From the NCBI RefSeq assembly GCF_905220565.1, contig NC_059399.1:16670501-16734500 (forward strand): a stretch of 64,000 nucleotides of DNA, given 5' to 3'. Position 1 is the first letter of the stretch, and the number at the start of each line of letters is the position of its first letter. The position numbers were made by a program, and so were the translations under genes. The stretch comes from Melitaea cinxia (lineage: Eukaryota; Arthropoda; Insecta; Lepidoptera; Nymphalidae). The notes under the pieces were generated by a model. That model saw only the letters and a list, made by a program, of their open reading frames with translations, was not told the DNA's origin and searched no databases. Below, one piece after another: positions 11,671 through 23,099 of the stretch.

Positions 11671-12599
11671 TAATAAGTTATTGTTATAGTTAATAACTAT
11701 AACATAATCGCAGAAATAAGTACAAATGAAAATACAAACATTGTTAGGTAAAATTTAATAACTGTTTCGTAATGTACAATTTGTGATGATTTCTAAAATT
11801 GATACCATAATAAGCGGAATCTATTTCGATAGCAACTATCGCAATTATTCGAATTAATGTTTATTTTAACATCAGATTTCAAATTTAATTTCATTGAACT
11901 GTAGGAATCGTATTGTGGGTAGAAATCCTGTTATGTAATAATTTAATAACAGAAGGATTGGAACTTAATTCGCCACGTGACCACGGATTAGGGAATTTTC
12001 TTATTTAATCTGCGTTAAAAATATAATAAAATATATATTTGTATAAAAGTATTAAGTTATAAAAATCGTTGCTTATTAGATTGACGGATATAATTGAGTC
12101 AGAGTTTCTCCGTTTTCTACCAAACCAGGCGTTCGTGTTTTTATAGTGGAGTGTTTTCGGACCCCCCAACACAGGATTTTTACGTTCTTATTTCTTTGAC
12201 ATATAAAATTTTAGGTCATAATATTATAAATAGGTTGTTAGGTGAACGAGTGTCAAAAGCACTTCCACTTCATTATCATAATCTATGCGTTGTACGTATT
12301 ATCATAATGTGACGTGCAGTAGAGGCACAAGACGCAACGCAAGTGCATCTGTTAATTTTATACCAAAAAGTAGAAGAAATTTTTTATCTCAAAAGATTTT
12401 TATCACCCTATTTATCGTGTGATACAAGTCATACATAATAGCATACAGAATTTTTGACAAAATTTTTAATCCTTTTTTTATATGACCAGAGTGAAAAGTT
12501 TTGAATACCAGACGCAATTGAATAACGATTATGTATTTGTGTGTTATGTCTAATATGATTTTTAAAAAAAGAAAATTGTTTTATTTTATTTTATTGTTA

Positions 12600-12720
12600 T
12601 ACAACTGTGTCGGCGTATAAGGCATGGTTCACCTAATGGTAAGCTCTTACCGTAGCTTATAGACGAGCAATAAGCATTGCACACGAACCCAACACTACTT
12701 AAGAACATTTTAATTTTATT
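12600..12720 (+). mobile_element. Family F repeat, internally deleted
   Basis: ATGGTTCACCTAATGGTAAG, CTTACCGTAGCTTATAGACG and then CCCAACACTACTTAAGAACA match the beginning and the middle of F. The ~70 bases normally between them are absent. Confidence 0.65.
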
Positions 12721-13981
12721 TATCTGTGATCGATGACGTATCGGTCATATATCTGTAATGCCCCACCCCTAGACCACGAAAACAAGATGTTTGCCGTGGT
12801 CTGGGTGTTATACCATGTAATTAACTGCATTCCTAAAAATATAATATTTATACAAAAATACACTCGTACCATAGAAGAGATACCTACATTTTTCCAATAT
12901 AACGATAAGTAGTAAAATGACTCATAAAGCTAGCTAATAATAGCTTTGTGTTAATATGCACAAGACTACACCACCCTAAGGTTCGCGTGGTATCGCAATA
13001 ATATGAGAATATATTAGCACCCCAAAAGTATTCAACATTCGCACCTACACACGTACAATACGTAGTCACATACATGGGCGAAAGAGCACACGTAAATATA
13101 TAGACAACATTTTTACACACACATGCACGTGAATCACGCGTGCATAAATAACCTCCATGTTTTCATGCTCACGCACGCAAACGACGCACACTCATGGAAA
13201 CACATGTTCTACACACACTTCCACGTGGTCGAGCAATTGCGCGAACTTTTCATGCCACTTTATTATTTAACGTGTAAATTTAAAATTAAAAACCAAAAAA
13301 AAAACTGTATAAAAATATTTAAATTATAACATCAGATTCGATTTTTATAAATCGTTCCGCAAAACATTAACGTAATGGAATAGAAAAGAAAAAATAATAT
13401 AATTTTAATAAAAAGTAACGATGGAAAACGTGTCGACGAGGCATTTGGAATTCAAATCATCTAGCTATTAGGCAAAATGGTGAAAATATAAAATAAAACG
13501 CAGCCCTGATTACATTTATCGAGGGGTCGGGTCTCTATGAATAACTGGCAAAACAATAAAAATATGAAACTGAAAAACTTAAGAAAATAAGTGTAATTTT
13601 TTTAATTTTGTGATTTTTTAAAAATAAAATTATTTTTATCGTTCATGTTAATTTTATATTTTTAATAAACTTTATTAAAATAGGGTTCTAGAAACGCTAT
13701 TATTAATTGATTACAATAACAAGTGAGTATTTTTACTTGTTCAGCTTATAAAGAAAACTGAAAAATTCGTAAAGCAGGTAGGAAATAATTTTTCTACTTA
13801 GATAAGTTTCAATGAAGTTTTGACACTTAGTGACATTTTACGACGCTGAAATTTTTATGTCGTTAAATAAAGTATCTTATCAATATTGAAGGGTGAATAA
13901 TCTGTTTCCCCTCTTTCTTTCTCTCTCCTCTGTCTCTCTTTCTTCCTCTTTCTCGGAAACTTTCATTACTTTAATTTTATT
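12721..13981. other. Mostly unassigned; CA-rich E-box block
   Basis: TTTGCCGTGGTCTGGGTGTT at 12790-12809 is a scrap of SINE family E. 13100-13250 is CA-rich with two CACGTG E-boxes (13126-13131 and 13222-13227) and TTGCGCGAAC. The frames here consist of repeat-like His/Thr/Val and are not convincing. The rest is AT-rich. Confidence 0.45.
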
Positions 13982-14078
13982 TGACTAGCCCATTGACGCA
14001 GTTTACAGTGACGCTGCTTCCTGCTCCTGTGGTTGTGAATCCAATTCCCGCCCCGAGTCTGTGTGTGTGTGTGTGTAA
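13982..14078 (+). mobile_element. Family D SINE head with GT microsatellite
   Basis: GACTAGCCCATTGACGCAGT through CCAATTCCCGCCCCGAGTCT is the tRNA-like head. The family's CTGGGTGT stretch has expanded into (GT)8. The body is missing; a B element begins about 12 bases later. Confidence 0.8.
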
Positions 14079-14089
14079 TGCAGTATTTT

Positions 14090-14511
14090 TTTAACCGACT
14101 TCAAAAAAGGAGGAGGTTACTCAATTCGACCGTATATATATATATTTTTTTTATGTATGCTCGGGGATAACTCCGTCGTTTATAAACCGATTTTGATAAT
14201 TCTTTTTTGTTGGAAAGGAGATATCCCTAGTTTGATACCATGATAAGGAAATCAGGAGCTGATGATGGGATCCCAGAGAAATCGAGGGAAACTCTCGAAA
14301 ATCCGCATAACTTTTAACTGGGAGTACCAATTTTAATGATTTTTAATTTAATCGGAAGCCGATGTTTATCATGTGGTCACATTTAAATTTCATCGAGATT
14401 TGATTATAACTTTTGGAGTAATCTTTGATAATGCGTATTTACTTGACTATTTTTTCATCTTGTTGATATAATTGAAGTCGGTTTTTCTTGTTTGCCTGCA
14501 AACACAATTAT
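14090..14511 (+). mobile_element. Family B element, complete reference copy
   Basis: Runs from TTTAACCGACTTCAAAAAAG to GAAGTCGGTTTTTCTTGTTT plus a terminal hairpin TTTGCCTGCAAA and ACAATTATT. ACCGACTTC and GAAGTCGGT are inverted repeats. Inside, in order: TTGGAAAGGAGATATCCCTA, GATGGGATCCCAGAGAAATC and TTTACTTGACTATTTTTTC. No frame of note, so non-autonomous. About 15 copies or fragments occur in this window. Superfamily not settled. Confidence 0.88.
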
Positions 14512-14654
14512 TAAAATTTAATGTCATTACATTTCTTCCATGATTATTATAATATAGATTAATTACCTGTGTAATATTTATCGAAAAACAAAATTGTAGC
14601 TATATCAGTCGCCTGTTACTTATAACAGAAGTGGCATTAGGAACAGACATACAC

Positions 14655-14818
14655 TTTTCGTAACGCTCTCGTCACACATTCACAAACTTACTCCCAAGTC
14701 AAGCGCGCGTAAGAAGTTTTACTTTTTGTGATCGGGCGAGGAGAACGGAAGTTGGGAGATAAGTTAGTGAATGATAGAAAGAGAGAGTTACGTTTCATAA
14801 TTTTTACTTCAGTCGTTT
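14655..14818 (-). mobile_element. Family M MITE-like repeat
   Basis: Contains AAGAAGTTTTACTTTTTGTG (terminal repeat in reverse), CGTAACGCTCTCGTCAC and a GAAAGAGAGAGTTACG block, the same ordered pieces as at 7.2 and 18.8 kb. It ends near TTTTTACTTCAG. Confidence 0.55.
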
Positions 14819-14883
14819 GGTCGCACAATCGTTATTTTTTCATACCGCGCGTCTTATCACTCAACATTTAGCTATCTGACGAT

Positions 14884-14985
14884 TCAGCCTGTAATATCCT
14901 ATTGCTGGGCATAGGCCTCGTTCTCTATATAGAAGAAGGATCGGAGCTTAATCCACTATGCTGCCCTATTGTGGGTTGACAGATA
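14884..14985 (-). mobile_element. Family E SINE, 3' part
   Basis: CAGCCTGTAATATCCTATTG, GGGCATAGGCCTCG and GCTTAATCCACTATGCTGCC are the 3' third of SINE E in reverse. Together with the + copy starting ~80 bases later it forms a long inverted repeat. Confidence 0.85.
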
Positions 14986-15062
14986 AACAGTATATATTAT
15001 TTTCCTATAAATAACTATAGTGCTATAATAATAAGTATATTGCACAAATATATCTTTATATC

Positions 15063-15189
15063 ATCCGCGATTCATTCATTTCATCCGCTAACCCGCATTG
15101 GAGCAGCGTGGTGGATTAAGCTCTGATCCTTCTCTTACATGGGGAAAGAGGCTTATGCCCAGTAGTGGGATATTACAGGCTGAAGCGTA
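15063..15189 (+). mobile_element. Family E SINE, 3' part
   Basis: CCGCTAACCCGCATTGGAGC to GTGGGATATTACAGGCTGAA, ending GCG. 5'-truncated copy. The small frame over it is not a gene. Confidence 0.88.
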
Positions 15190-15837
15190 TCTTTATAGAA
15201 TTAACAAACCATTATATATGTTATACCTTCATATAGGAGAAGATTTTAGTACAAAATCCTGTTATTACATTATTTATATTGATAAAACTAAAACGATGAA
15301 CACTACTACCCATTATTAATATAATTAAATCAAAAACCAAGCATAATTCACCACAGATTAAAGACTCAATTAGCACAGTCTGCGTAGATAGGACTATATA
15401 AGATATTGATGTATGTCGGGTAGTTTTGAATAACTTTGTAACGTTGTGACGTCTGACACCTCAGTCCTCCCGTGACCATGGTTTCTGTAAAGTATCCGAA
15501 ACGTCGGGAATCAAAAGTTAATAATAAACCGCGATAAAATCCGAAAAAAGTTGTTTCATTAAATGAACACTACTCGTTCAGTTACGACATGTCACTGCCG
15601 CAAATAGGCAGAGGTGGATGAAGTGCATAAAACGCGCTTCAAAGTTTGTAAATTAAAACTATCAAATAGAAATTTTGGGCTAAAATTAAGCTTCTTAACT
15701 TAACAGTGAAATGGTAAGTTTTTTTTTTAAATATTCAGTTTTACATGACTTAAACAGTTCGGAGGTTATAAAAATAACTTTATGTGTAGTCTATTCTCAG
15801 TTACTTTTAATGTTTCTAATTATACTTGTCTTTGTAA
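15190..15837. other. Unassigned; possible 5' exon with start at splice donor
   Basis: No repeat recognised. At 15711-15719 ATG is followed directly by GTAAGT and a T run, the arrangement of a first exon whose start codon sits on the splice donor. Without a downstream coding exon this remains a weak suggestion. Confidence 0.3.
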
Positions 15838-15919
15838 TCTATACAAATAAATAAAATTAGAGTGTCTGTTTGTAATATGAAAATTAATTGCAGGCGGACA
15901 AAGTCGCGGTCACAGCTAG
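15838..15919 (+). mobile_element. Miniature Helitron (82 bp)
   Basis: Begins TCTATACAAATAAATAAAAT and ends GTCGCGGTCACAGCTAG, flanked by A (15837) and T (15920). The first ~45 and last ~25 bases match the 319-bp copy at 41.0 kb; everything between has been lost. This is close to the minimum that can still show both Helitron termini. Confidence 0.8.
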
Positions 15920-16145
15920 TATTAATATAAACTTATTTGAAATTAGATTTTTATTTCGATTCGTCCAAAAACAGAGTATAAGAATCATCTTAAACAAAAT
16001 TCCGGAGTGTTTGGTTACTTTAAAACGTCCTCGTTTTTACAAAAGATATTTTTAGTAATTTTATTTAAAATAAAGTCCTGTATTAATTAATAAAAGGAAC
16101 GCCTACTTTGTGACGTAGATTCACACTTGTGTCTTGTAGAAACAA

Positions 16146-16436
16146 TAATTGTGTTTGCTCGCAAACGAAAAAAAAAACGACTTCAATTACATCGACGACA
16201 ACATACAACGTAGGTCGACGAAAAAAGCGTCAAGTAAAAACGCATTATTAGATATAACTCGAAAAGTAGTTGTTAGATCTCAAATAAATTTAAATGGGAC
16301 CAATTGACACACACCACCTTTCGATTAAAAAAAAATGTCGAAATCGGTCCACACGGTCAAAAGTTCTGATGTAACATACATAAAAAAATACAGTCAAATT
16401 GAGAACCTCCTCCTTTTTTGGAAGTGGGTTAAAAAT
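16146..16436 (-). mobile_element. Family B element
   Basis: ATAATTGTGTTTGCTCGCAA (terminal hairpin end), then CGACTTCAATTACATCGACG, AATGGGACCAATTGACACAC and finally CCTCCTCCTTTTTTGGAAG. Both ends are present; this is a shorter subtype lacking the GGGATCCCAGAG module. Confidence 0.85.
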
Positions 16437-16582
16437 GATAAATTTTTATCATATCATTTTATTTATTGGGCTATAATTTTAGGTGAAAATATTATTTTAC
16501 TTTAAATTTATCAAATTTTATTTTATAACTTAAAAATCAATAAATATATTATTATGATATAAAAATAAAATATTAAATATCG

Positions 16583-16651
16583 ACAAAATCCATACATGTA
16601 TATAAAACATAGTCGAATATAGAACCTCCTCCTTTTTTCAAATCGTTTAAA
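16583..16651 (-). mobile_element. Family B terminal fragment
   Basis: Only the last ~65 bases: AACATAGTCGAATATAGAAC, CTCCTCCTTTTTTC, and a decayed AAATCGTTTAAAAATCG instead of GAAGTCGGTTAAAAA. Confidence 0.65.
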
Positions 16652-16976
16652 AATCGTGGTATAATTTGAATTATTACTCAAAAGAGAAATCATATTTAAA
16701 TTAAGTTCGTAAACTTCGATACCAAACTTAGGTTCGATTATAAGTTCAAACTTTGCATCGAATTCGGTCCCAGATTTATAAAAAAATAAGTCTGTTATCG
16801 AACCTTTAACTTTATTCCAAGAACTTACGAAACCGAGTAAATGACATTTAAGTTTATTTTTTTCGGGTTTTTTTCAATACATTTTAATTTAGAGTAATCA
16901 TTACGATATAGATTGGGTTATACTTTCAATATCTTTAAAACTAGATTTACCCCCAGTTACACTTGAAACTGAAACT

Positions 16977-17250
16977 AGGTCGGCAAACAAGCGTACGGCT
17001 CACCTGATGGTAAGTGATTACAATAGCTTGTAGACGTCTGCAACACCAGAAGAATCGCAAACGCTTTGCCGACGCTATCCCCAATCCCCTACCCCAGGAG
17101 CTCTGATCACCTTACTCACCAACAGGAATACAACACTGCTTGAAAACAATATTTTTTGCTGTGGTCTTCTGTAAGGTCGAGGTACTACCCCAGTGTGGCT
17201 GCTCCATATTTTGAGCAGGAAATCTCCTGCTGTGCCCTACTCAGTATGTT
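16977..17250 (+). mobile_element. Family F repeat, near full length
   Basis: GGTCGGCAAACAAGCGTACG, GCTCACCTGATGGTAAGTGA, CCCCAGGAGCTCTGATCACC, TGTGGTCTTCTGTAAGGTCG and GAGCAGGAAATCTCCTGCTG in order. Eight copies of similar length and several scraps occur in the window, in both orientations. No Pol III boxes, inverted ends or coding frame could be shown, so I leave it unclassified. Confidence 0.8.
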
Positions 17251-18808
17251 TGACATTGTGACAATGATTTGTGATTGTGATAATATTTCAGTACTAAGTA
17301 GTAATAATTTAGCTTTTAATAGAGAAATAATTATTAGCATTATGTTTAGTAATATCAGATTGGTTATAAGTCAACATTTTTTTTGTCTTTACAATGCAAT
17401 ATTATAAATTAACAGACTTGTTAATAACAATATTTTTGCGTCTACGTTTTATCGTAACCATCGATAATCGACCAAACTTCGGTTCGGTTATGAATTCGAA
17501 CTTTGCATTTAATTTGCTCCCATATAAAAATAAAAAAAAAATTATTGAAAAAATTAGTGAGTCAAAGGGCAGCCTTTTATTATGTTTGTGTTACATATAT
17601 CTTTGCTACAATTTATTTCAGAATGTCTCCTCACGATAGATTCGTTTCTTACTAGATACAAAATGAAGCGGTTATATAAAAATATTTAATAAACTCAATT
17701 TTTTTATTCGTGAAATAAAATTATAAAATCTTTTTTAAAGAATATAGTTAAATCTTTTACTAAATTAACGCTATAAAAAAATAAACATAATTGTAGTCAA
17801 GTAATTTCGTTTAAAAATGTTTACGTCATGTGTATTAAAAAAAATAATTTATAATGAATGCGTATTTAACGCATAATGTAAGTGATAAAAGCTCTAAACG
17901 AAATTATCTCGTCTATGGCGTATTCATTTTTTAGCATTTTTTTTTAGTTCTGACCCAGTTATAATATTTTTTTCTATAAACAGATAAATGAAATAACCTG
18001 TAAATAATTTAAAGTAAAGGAAAAACAAAAGCTAATAAAAAAAAATCTTGAATAGCAACAAAAGACGATAATTCAATTTGTAATTTCATTATAAAATTTA
18101 TATCACGGAGCACCCTCGAAATCAATATAACGTAATCAAAGTAAACAACAAAACGTAAACAGATATAATTATATTAAAACATTTTCCAAAGTACGTAAGG
18201 AGCTTTCAATCACAAAACGGATGACTCAGGGCATAAAGTCCTTAATTAAAATATACTTACATTCAATTCGAAAATCCTTCAAATGAACACAATAAAAAAA
18301 ATCTGAAATCAATAATAATTATAGCACATCACAAACCAGTGTCACACTAAACATATAAATACGTCACACCACTAATTTCGTAACGAAACTTCGAGAGGGT
18401 GACGACACGTCCTCCCCCTATTACGGTCGGAGCGATACTGTTCACATTTCTACAATGAACTACAGTCTACAGCAAAAGCTCGAAGATGCAAAGATTTAAC
18501 GTTGTTCAGTGAAGCAATAAACTCATTGGTGTAATATAAGATAGTATATGATGATAACTCATGTGTAGTTTTGATATTTCGATTGTAATACTGAAGTTTG
18601 CCGCAGTGTGAAGTTTCAAGTTCATTGTACTTAATTAAATCTTAAAATAAATACGCTTGAAATAGTTTCGATGCAACGCACGCGATACAAACCTTTTTTT
18701 TGTCCAATTACGTCACAAATAAAAACTATATAATATTCATGGAATGCTTTATTCTGTCAGTTTTAAAGATTTTCTTACAAAAAACGAGTGTACTTTGGAC
18801 CACACGAC
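17251..18808. other. AT-rich sequence; possible short exon
   Basis: No known repeat. On the minus strand TTGATTTCAG ends at 18303, and GTAAGTAT begins at 18260, leaving a 42-base interval (18261-18302) bounded by good acceptor and donor motifs; it has no clear coding content. 18375-18440 is GC-richer. In AT-rich DNA such motif pairs arise often by chance. Confidence 0.35.
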
Positions 18809-18929
18809 TGAAGTAAAACTTCTTTTGCTCCATCTAACTTATATCTCTTTCTCAACTTTCATTCTCTTCACCTGATCACATTTTTCGCAACGATATCGTT
18901 ATGCATTAAAGTAAAGAAGTTTTACTTCA
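18809..18929. mobile_element. Family M MITE with perfect 17-bp inverted ends
   Basis: TGAAGTAAAACTTCTTT at 18809-18825 is repeated exactly in reverse complement at 18913-18929. The 87-base interior has CTCTTTCTCAACTTTCATTC and TTCGCAACGATATCGTTATG. Non-coding. The best-preserved of the three M copies. Confidence 0.72.
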
Positions 18930-19406
18930 AAAATATATAATGTTCTCTGAATGGGTATGCAAAGTATTTTTTTTTATGTACCGTATATAGCGATAAACAA
19001 CGTTTAATAGTTATAATAAAAGGATTTTTCGTATTGAAATTCGAAATGTAAAACAGTATTCGAGCTCTCAGTATTGAAATTTAAAAATGTGTGACAGTTC
19101 GGGGTGATAATTAATATCGCAAAAAGCAAAGAACTAGTGACTTTTTAGTTTATGTTGAAAATGTGTTTTTATTTTAACCTGTGCCACACGATTGGAATTT
19201 TAAATATGATAAAAGGTCTGAAACTTTTATTTTTATTTAAAAAGTAAACCAAAAGATGACAAAGTAGTATTTGCTTGAGATATAATAGTAAATAATTGAT
19301 GTCAAGGAACATTAACAAAAAATCGTAATTACTATTTCACAAGTATAAATAACAATTAATATATTTCGGAGCGATTCGATTTTTTTTTTCAATTAAAAAT
19401 AATATA

Positions 19407-20142
19407 TTCATAATTCTGTTTTCTAGGAAACGAAAAAAAAAAACGACTTCAATTACACAGACAAGTATACAACGTAAGTAGACGAACAAAATAAACAAAA
19501 GCACTAGTCACCACTAAAATTTTCGAATGTTCCCCTCGATTTCTCTAGGATGCCATCATCAGATTTTAGTTTTCTTATCATGGTAACACCCTCAGCATAT
19601 CTCCTTTCCAATAAAAAAGAATCATCAAAATCAGTTCAACCAAGTTATCCGCGAACATACGTAAAATATATGGCTCAAATCTTTCACATACGATGATACC
19701 GAAAACCTACTTGTTCACTAGCAGCTGACTCTAGGTATATAATTGTTTGTATTTTTTTATTATTATTTTTTTTTTCTCTCTAATTACCTAAATTTTCTTG
19801 TTGACCTTTTGGGTCTTTGTTGGCAATTACTATAAATTGGTAAAACAAGTTTACATATACCTTCATTTGCGAGGCTTGTCTCCATTTGGACAAGTTGAGC
19901 ACATGATCCTGTATTCTTAACTTTAGGGGGGGGGGCCTGGTGACTTATAGTACAGGTATTTTATACCTTTTTTGAGCACCAGTCCTTCGCTAATCGTGTT
20001 GTCAAACTTTGTGTAAAAATTACTTATAACTTATTTTCCTCATAATGTAATCTTCATCTAAATAAATATTATTAATATTATTATTATTATATTATACAGT
20101 CAAATTGAGTAACCTCCTCCTTTTTAGAAGTCGGTTAAAAAT
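19407..20142 (-). mobile_element. Family B element interrupted by an insert
   Basis: The hairpin-side half (AAACGACTTCAATTACACAG, CCTCGATTTCTCTAGGATGC, ATATCTCCTTTCCAATAAAA) ends near 19669 and resumes near 20096 with CAGTCAAATTGAGTAACCTC and GAAGTCGGTTAAAAA. The two halves join at the position expected from intact copies. Confidence 0.8.
19670..20095 (+). mobile_element. Retroposon-like insert with (ATT)n tail
   Basis: This ~425-base piece has split the surrounding B element. It ends CATCTAAATAAATATT followed by ATTATT repeats, which resembles the tail of a non-LTR retroelement or retroposed RNA. A run of nine or ten G lies near 19926. No coding frame or target duplication could be established. 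Confidence 0.5.
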
Positions 20143-20712
20143 AGAGAACTAAAATTTTTTTGATATAATATACTTTGGACGTCAAGGAACAACACACAAA
20201 AATTCAATAAGTTATCTAGTTTGTAAATGTAACAAAATAATCGTAAAATCTTAACAGTTTAAGAGATATAGGAGTTTATGCATTTATATAACGTCGTTAG
20301 CACAATCAGCGACTCGAAAGGCTCTTCGACTAATGATGTACCAAACTCGCCTTAGAACGTATTTTGTTATACAAATTTAGTGAATAGAAAACATCATGCA
20401 GTATGATTATCTGAGATCTATTTTATCTTTTAAAAGTTGGTCGTATAATGGTTGTGAGGTTAGAGATAAGGATAACCTTTTTTGGAGTTTTTATTATCCT
20501 TTGACTTTTTAAACTTTGACAAATGTGAAAAAAATACATAAAAGAATTTAATGATATGAATTAAAAATAGAAGAAAAATAAGAAATAATTTTATAATTAA
20601 TTAGTAGGTACTATGAATTTATTACATAGGTCAGTTGGATTATTAGTGGTAGAGCAGGATTAGTGGCGCTGTTTTTCATACAGGATACATAATTGAATTT
20701 CGAATGACTAAA
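20143..20712. other. AT-rich sequence, no gene seen
   Basis: No repeat family, coding frame or RNA recognised. Confidence 0.5.
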
Positions 20713-21154
20713 TCTATACATATAATAAAGTGGTAGGAAAGTCAAAACTGTACATTGAATATTTTTTTAAAAAAATACGTGGGGTGTTTTCTACAATCGA
20801 TACCGAAGCCAGAAATATAGTTTTAAGAATTTTTGTCTGTTTGTCTGTATGTATGTCCGGGATAAACTCAAAAAGTACTGCATGGATTTACTTCAAATTT
20901 GGCACAAATATTATTAAGAGGTCGGGTCAACATATAGGCTACATAATATCAGGCTATCACCTACGGGGAAGCAGTAAACCTTTATTTCTTCAACGCATTC
21001 TGTAACAACTCGTGATCTAACGACGCATATTTGAATGTTGTTGTTATTATGTTACTAACCATGTCATAAGCTAGCTTTACTCTATAAATAAAGACATTCT
21101 GTAGTATATTTAGTATCAGCATTGCACCCGTGCGAAGCCGGGGCGGGTCGCTAG
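20713..21154 (+). mobile_element. Family C Helitron, ends intact
   Basis: TCTATACATATAATAAAG to GGGGCGGGTCGCTAG, flanked by A (20712) and T (21155). It is 442 bp and collinear with the 444-bp copy at 5287. The 3' stem (ACCCG ... CGGGT) is intact here, while the 5.3-kb copy has a base change in it. The 91-codon frame shares most residues with the 73-codon frame of that copy. Confidence 0.9.
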
Positions 21155-21416
21155 TATCATATACAAAAGCTTAAAACGTTGTTATGTTTCTTACTTATAC
21201 TTCTCAGCATATACACAGTAAATATAGGGTAATTCCACATAAGCTACAATTAATGAATTGTAAAGTAATAGGACTTAAAATGTTTTTGATAACTTTGATA
21301 TTTAGACTGAGTATATCATTTAAACTACAGCTTAATAAATAGTACCTCACACAGTCTACTTTCTTATACGAAATTGGTGAAACAAGTAATACACCTACGG
21401 TTGATGAAAAAATAGT

Positions 21417-21648
21417 CAAGTAAATGCGCATTAGTAGAAATAACTCAAAAAAGTCTTGTCAAAATTTCGATTAAATTCAAATAGGAACACATGACGTCAA
21501 CACAGGGAGTGTTGACGTCAAGTGTTCCTATTTGAATTTAATTTAAACAAAAAATCATTGAATTCGGTGTACCAAATAAAATATTGTGTGGTAACATACA
21601 TAAAAAATACCGTTGAATTAAGAACCTCCTCTTTTTGAAGTCGGTAAA
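21417..21648 (-). mobile_element. Family B element, partial, with internal inverted duplication
   Basis: GAAAAAATAGTCAAGTAAAT, GATTAAATTCAAATAGGAAC, AATACCGTTGAATTAAGAAC, CTCCTCTTTTTGAAGTCGG. The hairpin end is gone, and a segment has been copied in inverted orientation to make a near-perfect palindrome (listed separately). Confidence 0.75.
21471..21541. repeat. 33-bp-arm palindrome, 5-base loop
   Basis: Arms 21471-21503 and 21509-21541 are reverse complements with one mismatch; the loop is AGGGA. Each arm contains TGACGTCA. The left arm aligns with the B family, so the right arm is a later inverted copy. Such structures extrude as cruciforms and are often unstable when cloned. Confidence 0.95.
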
Positions 21649-23099
21649 TGATTATGTTTCATACGATGAAACAGAGAACCAGAAAAGAAAATACTCTGTC
21701 CCATTTTTGCCGTTTCTGGTCTTATTCATTCTTTCATATTTTTATTTGCTACCGCAATGCATCTTCAGCTACACTTGTGTTGTGTGTAGCATCCGTGGAC
21801 AGAGCAAAGTAATCACTTAAAAACAGGTGGCTTGTTTGTTTGATAGACATAATACGAAAACGGCATAATTAATTAGACCCATTTTTGTTTATTTTGGACA
21901 TAAAATTTATAAATGTTACTTTTTGCAGAAACAGAAAGCGAGGTAATTTTTTTCTTTAACTTCTAATCAACTAATTGTTAGGAATTGTATACACATTCGT
22001 TTCAACTATACAACATTATGATAGTAAGAACTTTACTTCTTCGTAAACCTGGTATTGTGTATTCATAATTCATCAAATCTTACCGGCAATCCAAACGAAT
22101 AAGGAAGCGTCTGATTGAAGAAAAGTTCTAATGCTAAAATTAGGAGGAATTCTATTCAATAGTTACTAGAAAGTTATAAGTCAGCATTTTATTGTACTGT
22201 ATTCCTAAAATCTTCTAGAAATTTATATTTGTTGCTTAATAATAAAAATTTTAATAAAAAATAAAGTACTAACAATACATATGATATGTACGATAATAGT
22301 ACTAATATTAATTTTTTACTATTTCGAAGTTGGTCTGATGTAAAGCTACGGTCTTTTCATTTCTCTTGAAGCATTACTCTTAAAATTACTATAGAAATCA
22401 TCTTCCTTTTTTTAGAATTTGGTAGTTTTAATAAAGACCTTTTAAAGGAGTTTTTACTACACTTAATACTGATATACAGTTTAAATTGTGTTTAACTTCC
22501 TTAAAATGGCTTAACCACTTTTTTTTTCGAAAATCAAAAGTCGAATAGTTTAATTTAATCGTTAATCGTAGAATCGGATCAACAGTAATATATAAATCTT
22601 ACTCAATACCTACTGCAGAATCATATAATTACTCTTTAATACCTATTAAAAACAAAAGTATGTGTGTGTGTGTGTGTGTGCAATTCAAACCTGGCAAAAG
22701 ATTCTAAAGAAGCTTCACTTGAAAAAAGAACCAGATATCACGAAAAATAGATTTTCCATGACACCATAGAGATCAGTAATCACTGGCTACATATTCCAAG
22801 CACGTTTCGTTCCGAAAGCTGAGCTTCCTCGAGTAATACGACGAAAGGCAATGTCCGTAAACGGTGTAATGTAACGCTTGCTTCTATCAATTAACAATAA
22901 ATACTACTAAGCATGTAACCAAATGAAATTACTATTGAAACTTTAACATTTAAATACCTTTTCTTTTTCTTTTTTTTTGTGAAACAAAGTGTGTTGGTTG
23001 AAGAAATCTAAGGTTGGAAGCTAGTGTCCTAATTGGTACTCAGTATAAAATATTCTACAAATTATATATAGTCTTTATATAACAAATAAATATATATAT
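21649..23099. other. AT-rich sequence with GT microsatellite
   Basis: No recognised family. 22659-22681 is a (TG)n run of about 23 bases. 22740-22870 is more balanced in composition but matched nothing I know. Confidence 0.5.

Noticed and set aside
18261..18302. 42-base exon on the minus strand
   Set aside because: Acceptor and donor motifs look good, but such pairs are frequent in AT-rich DNA and there is no coding content or neighbouring exon.
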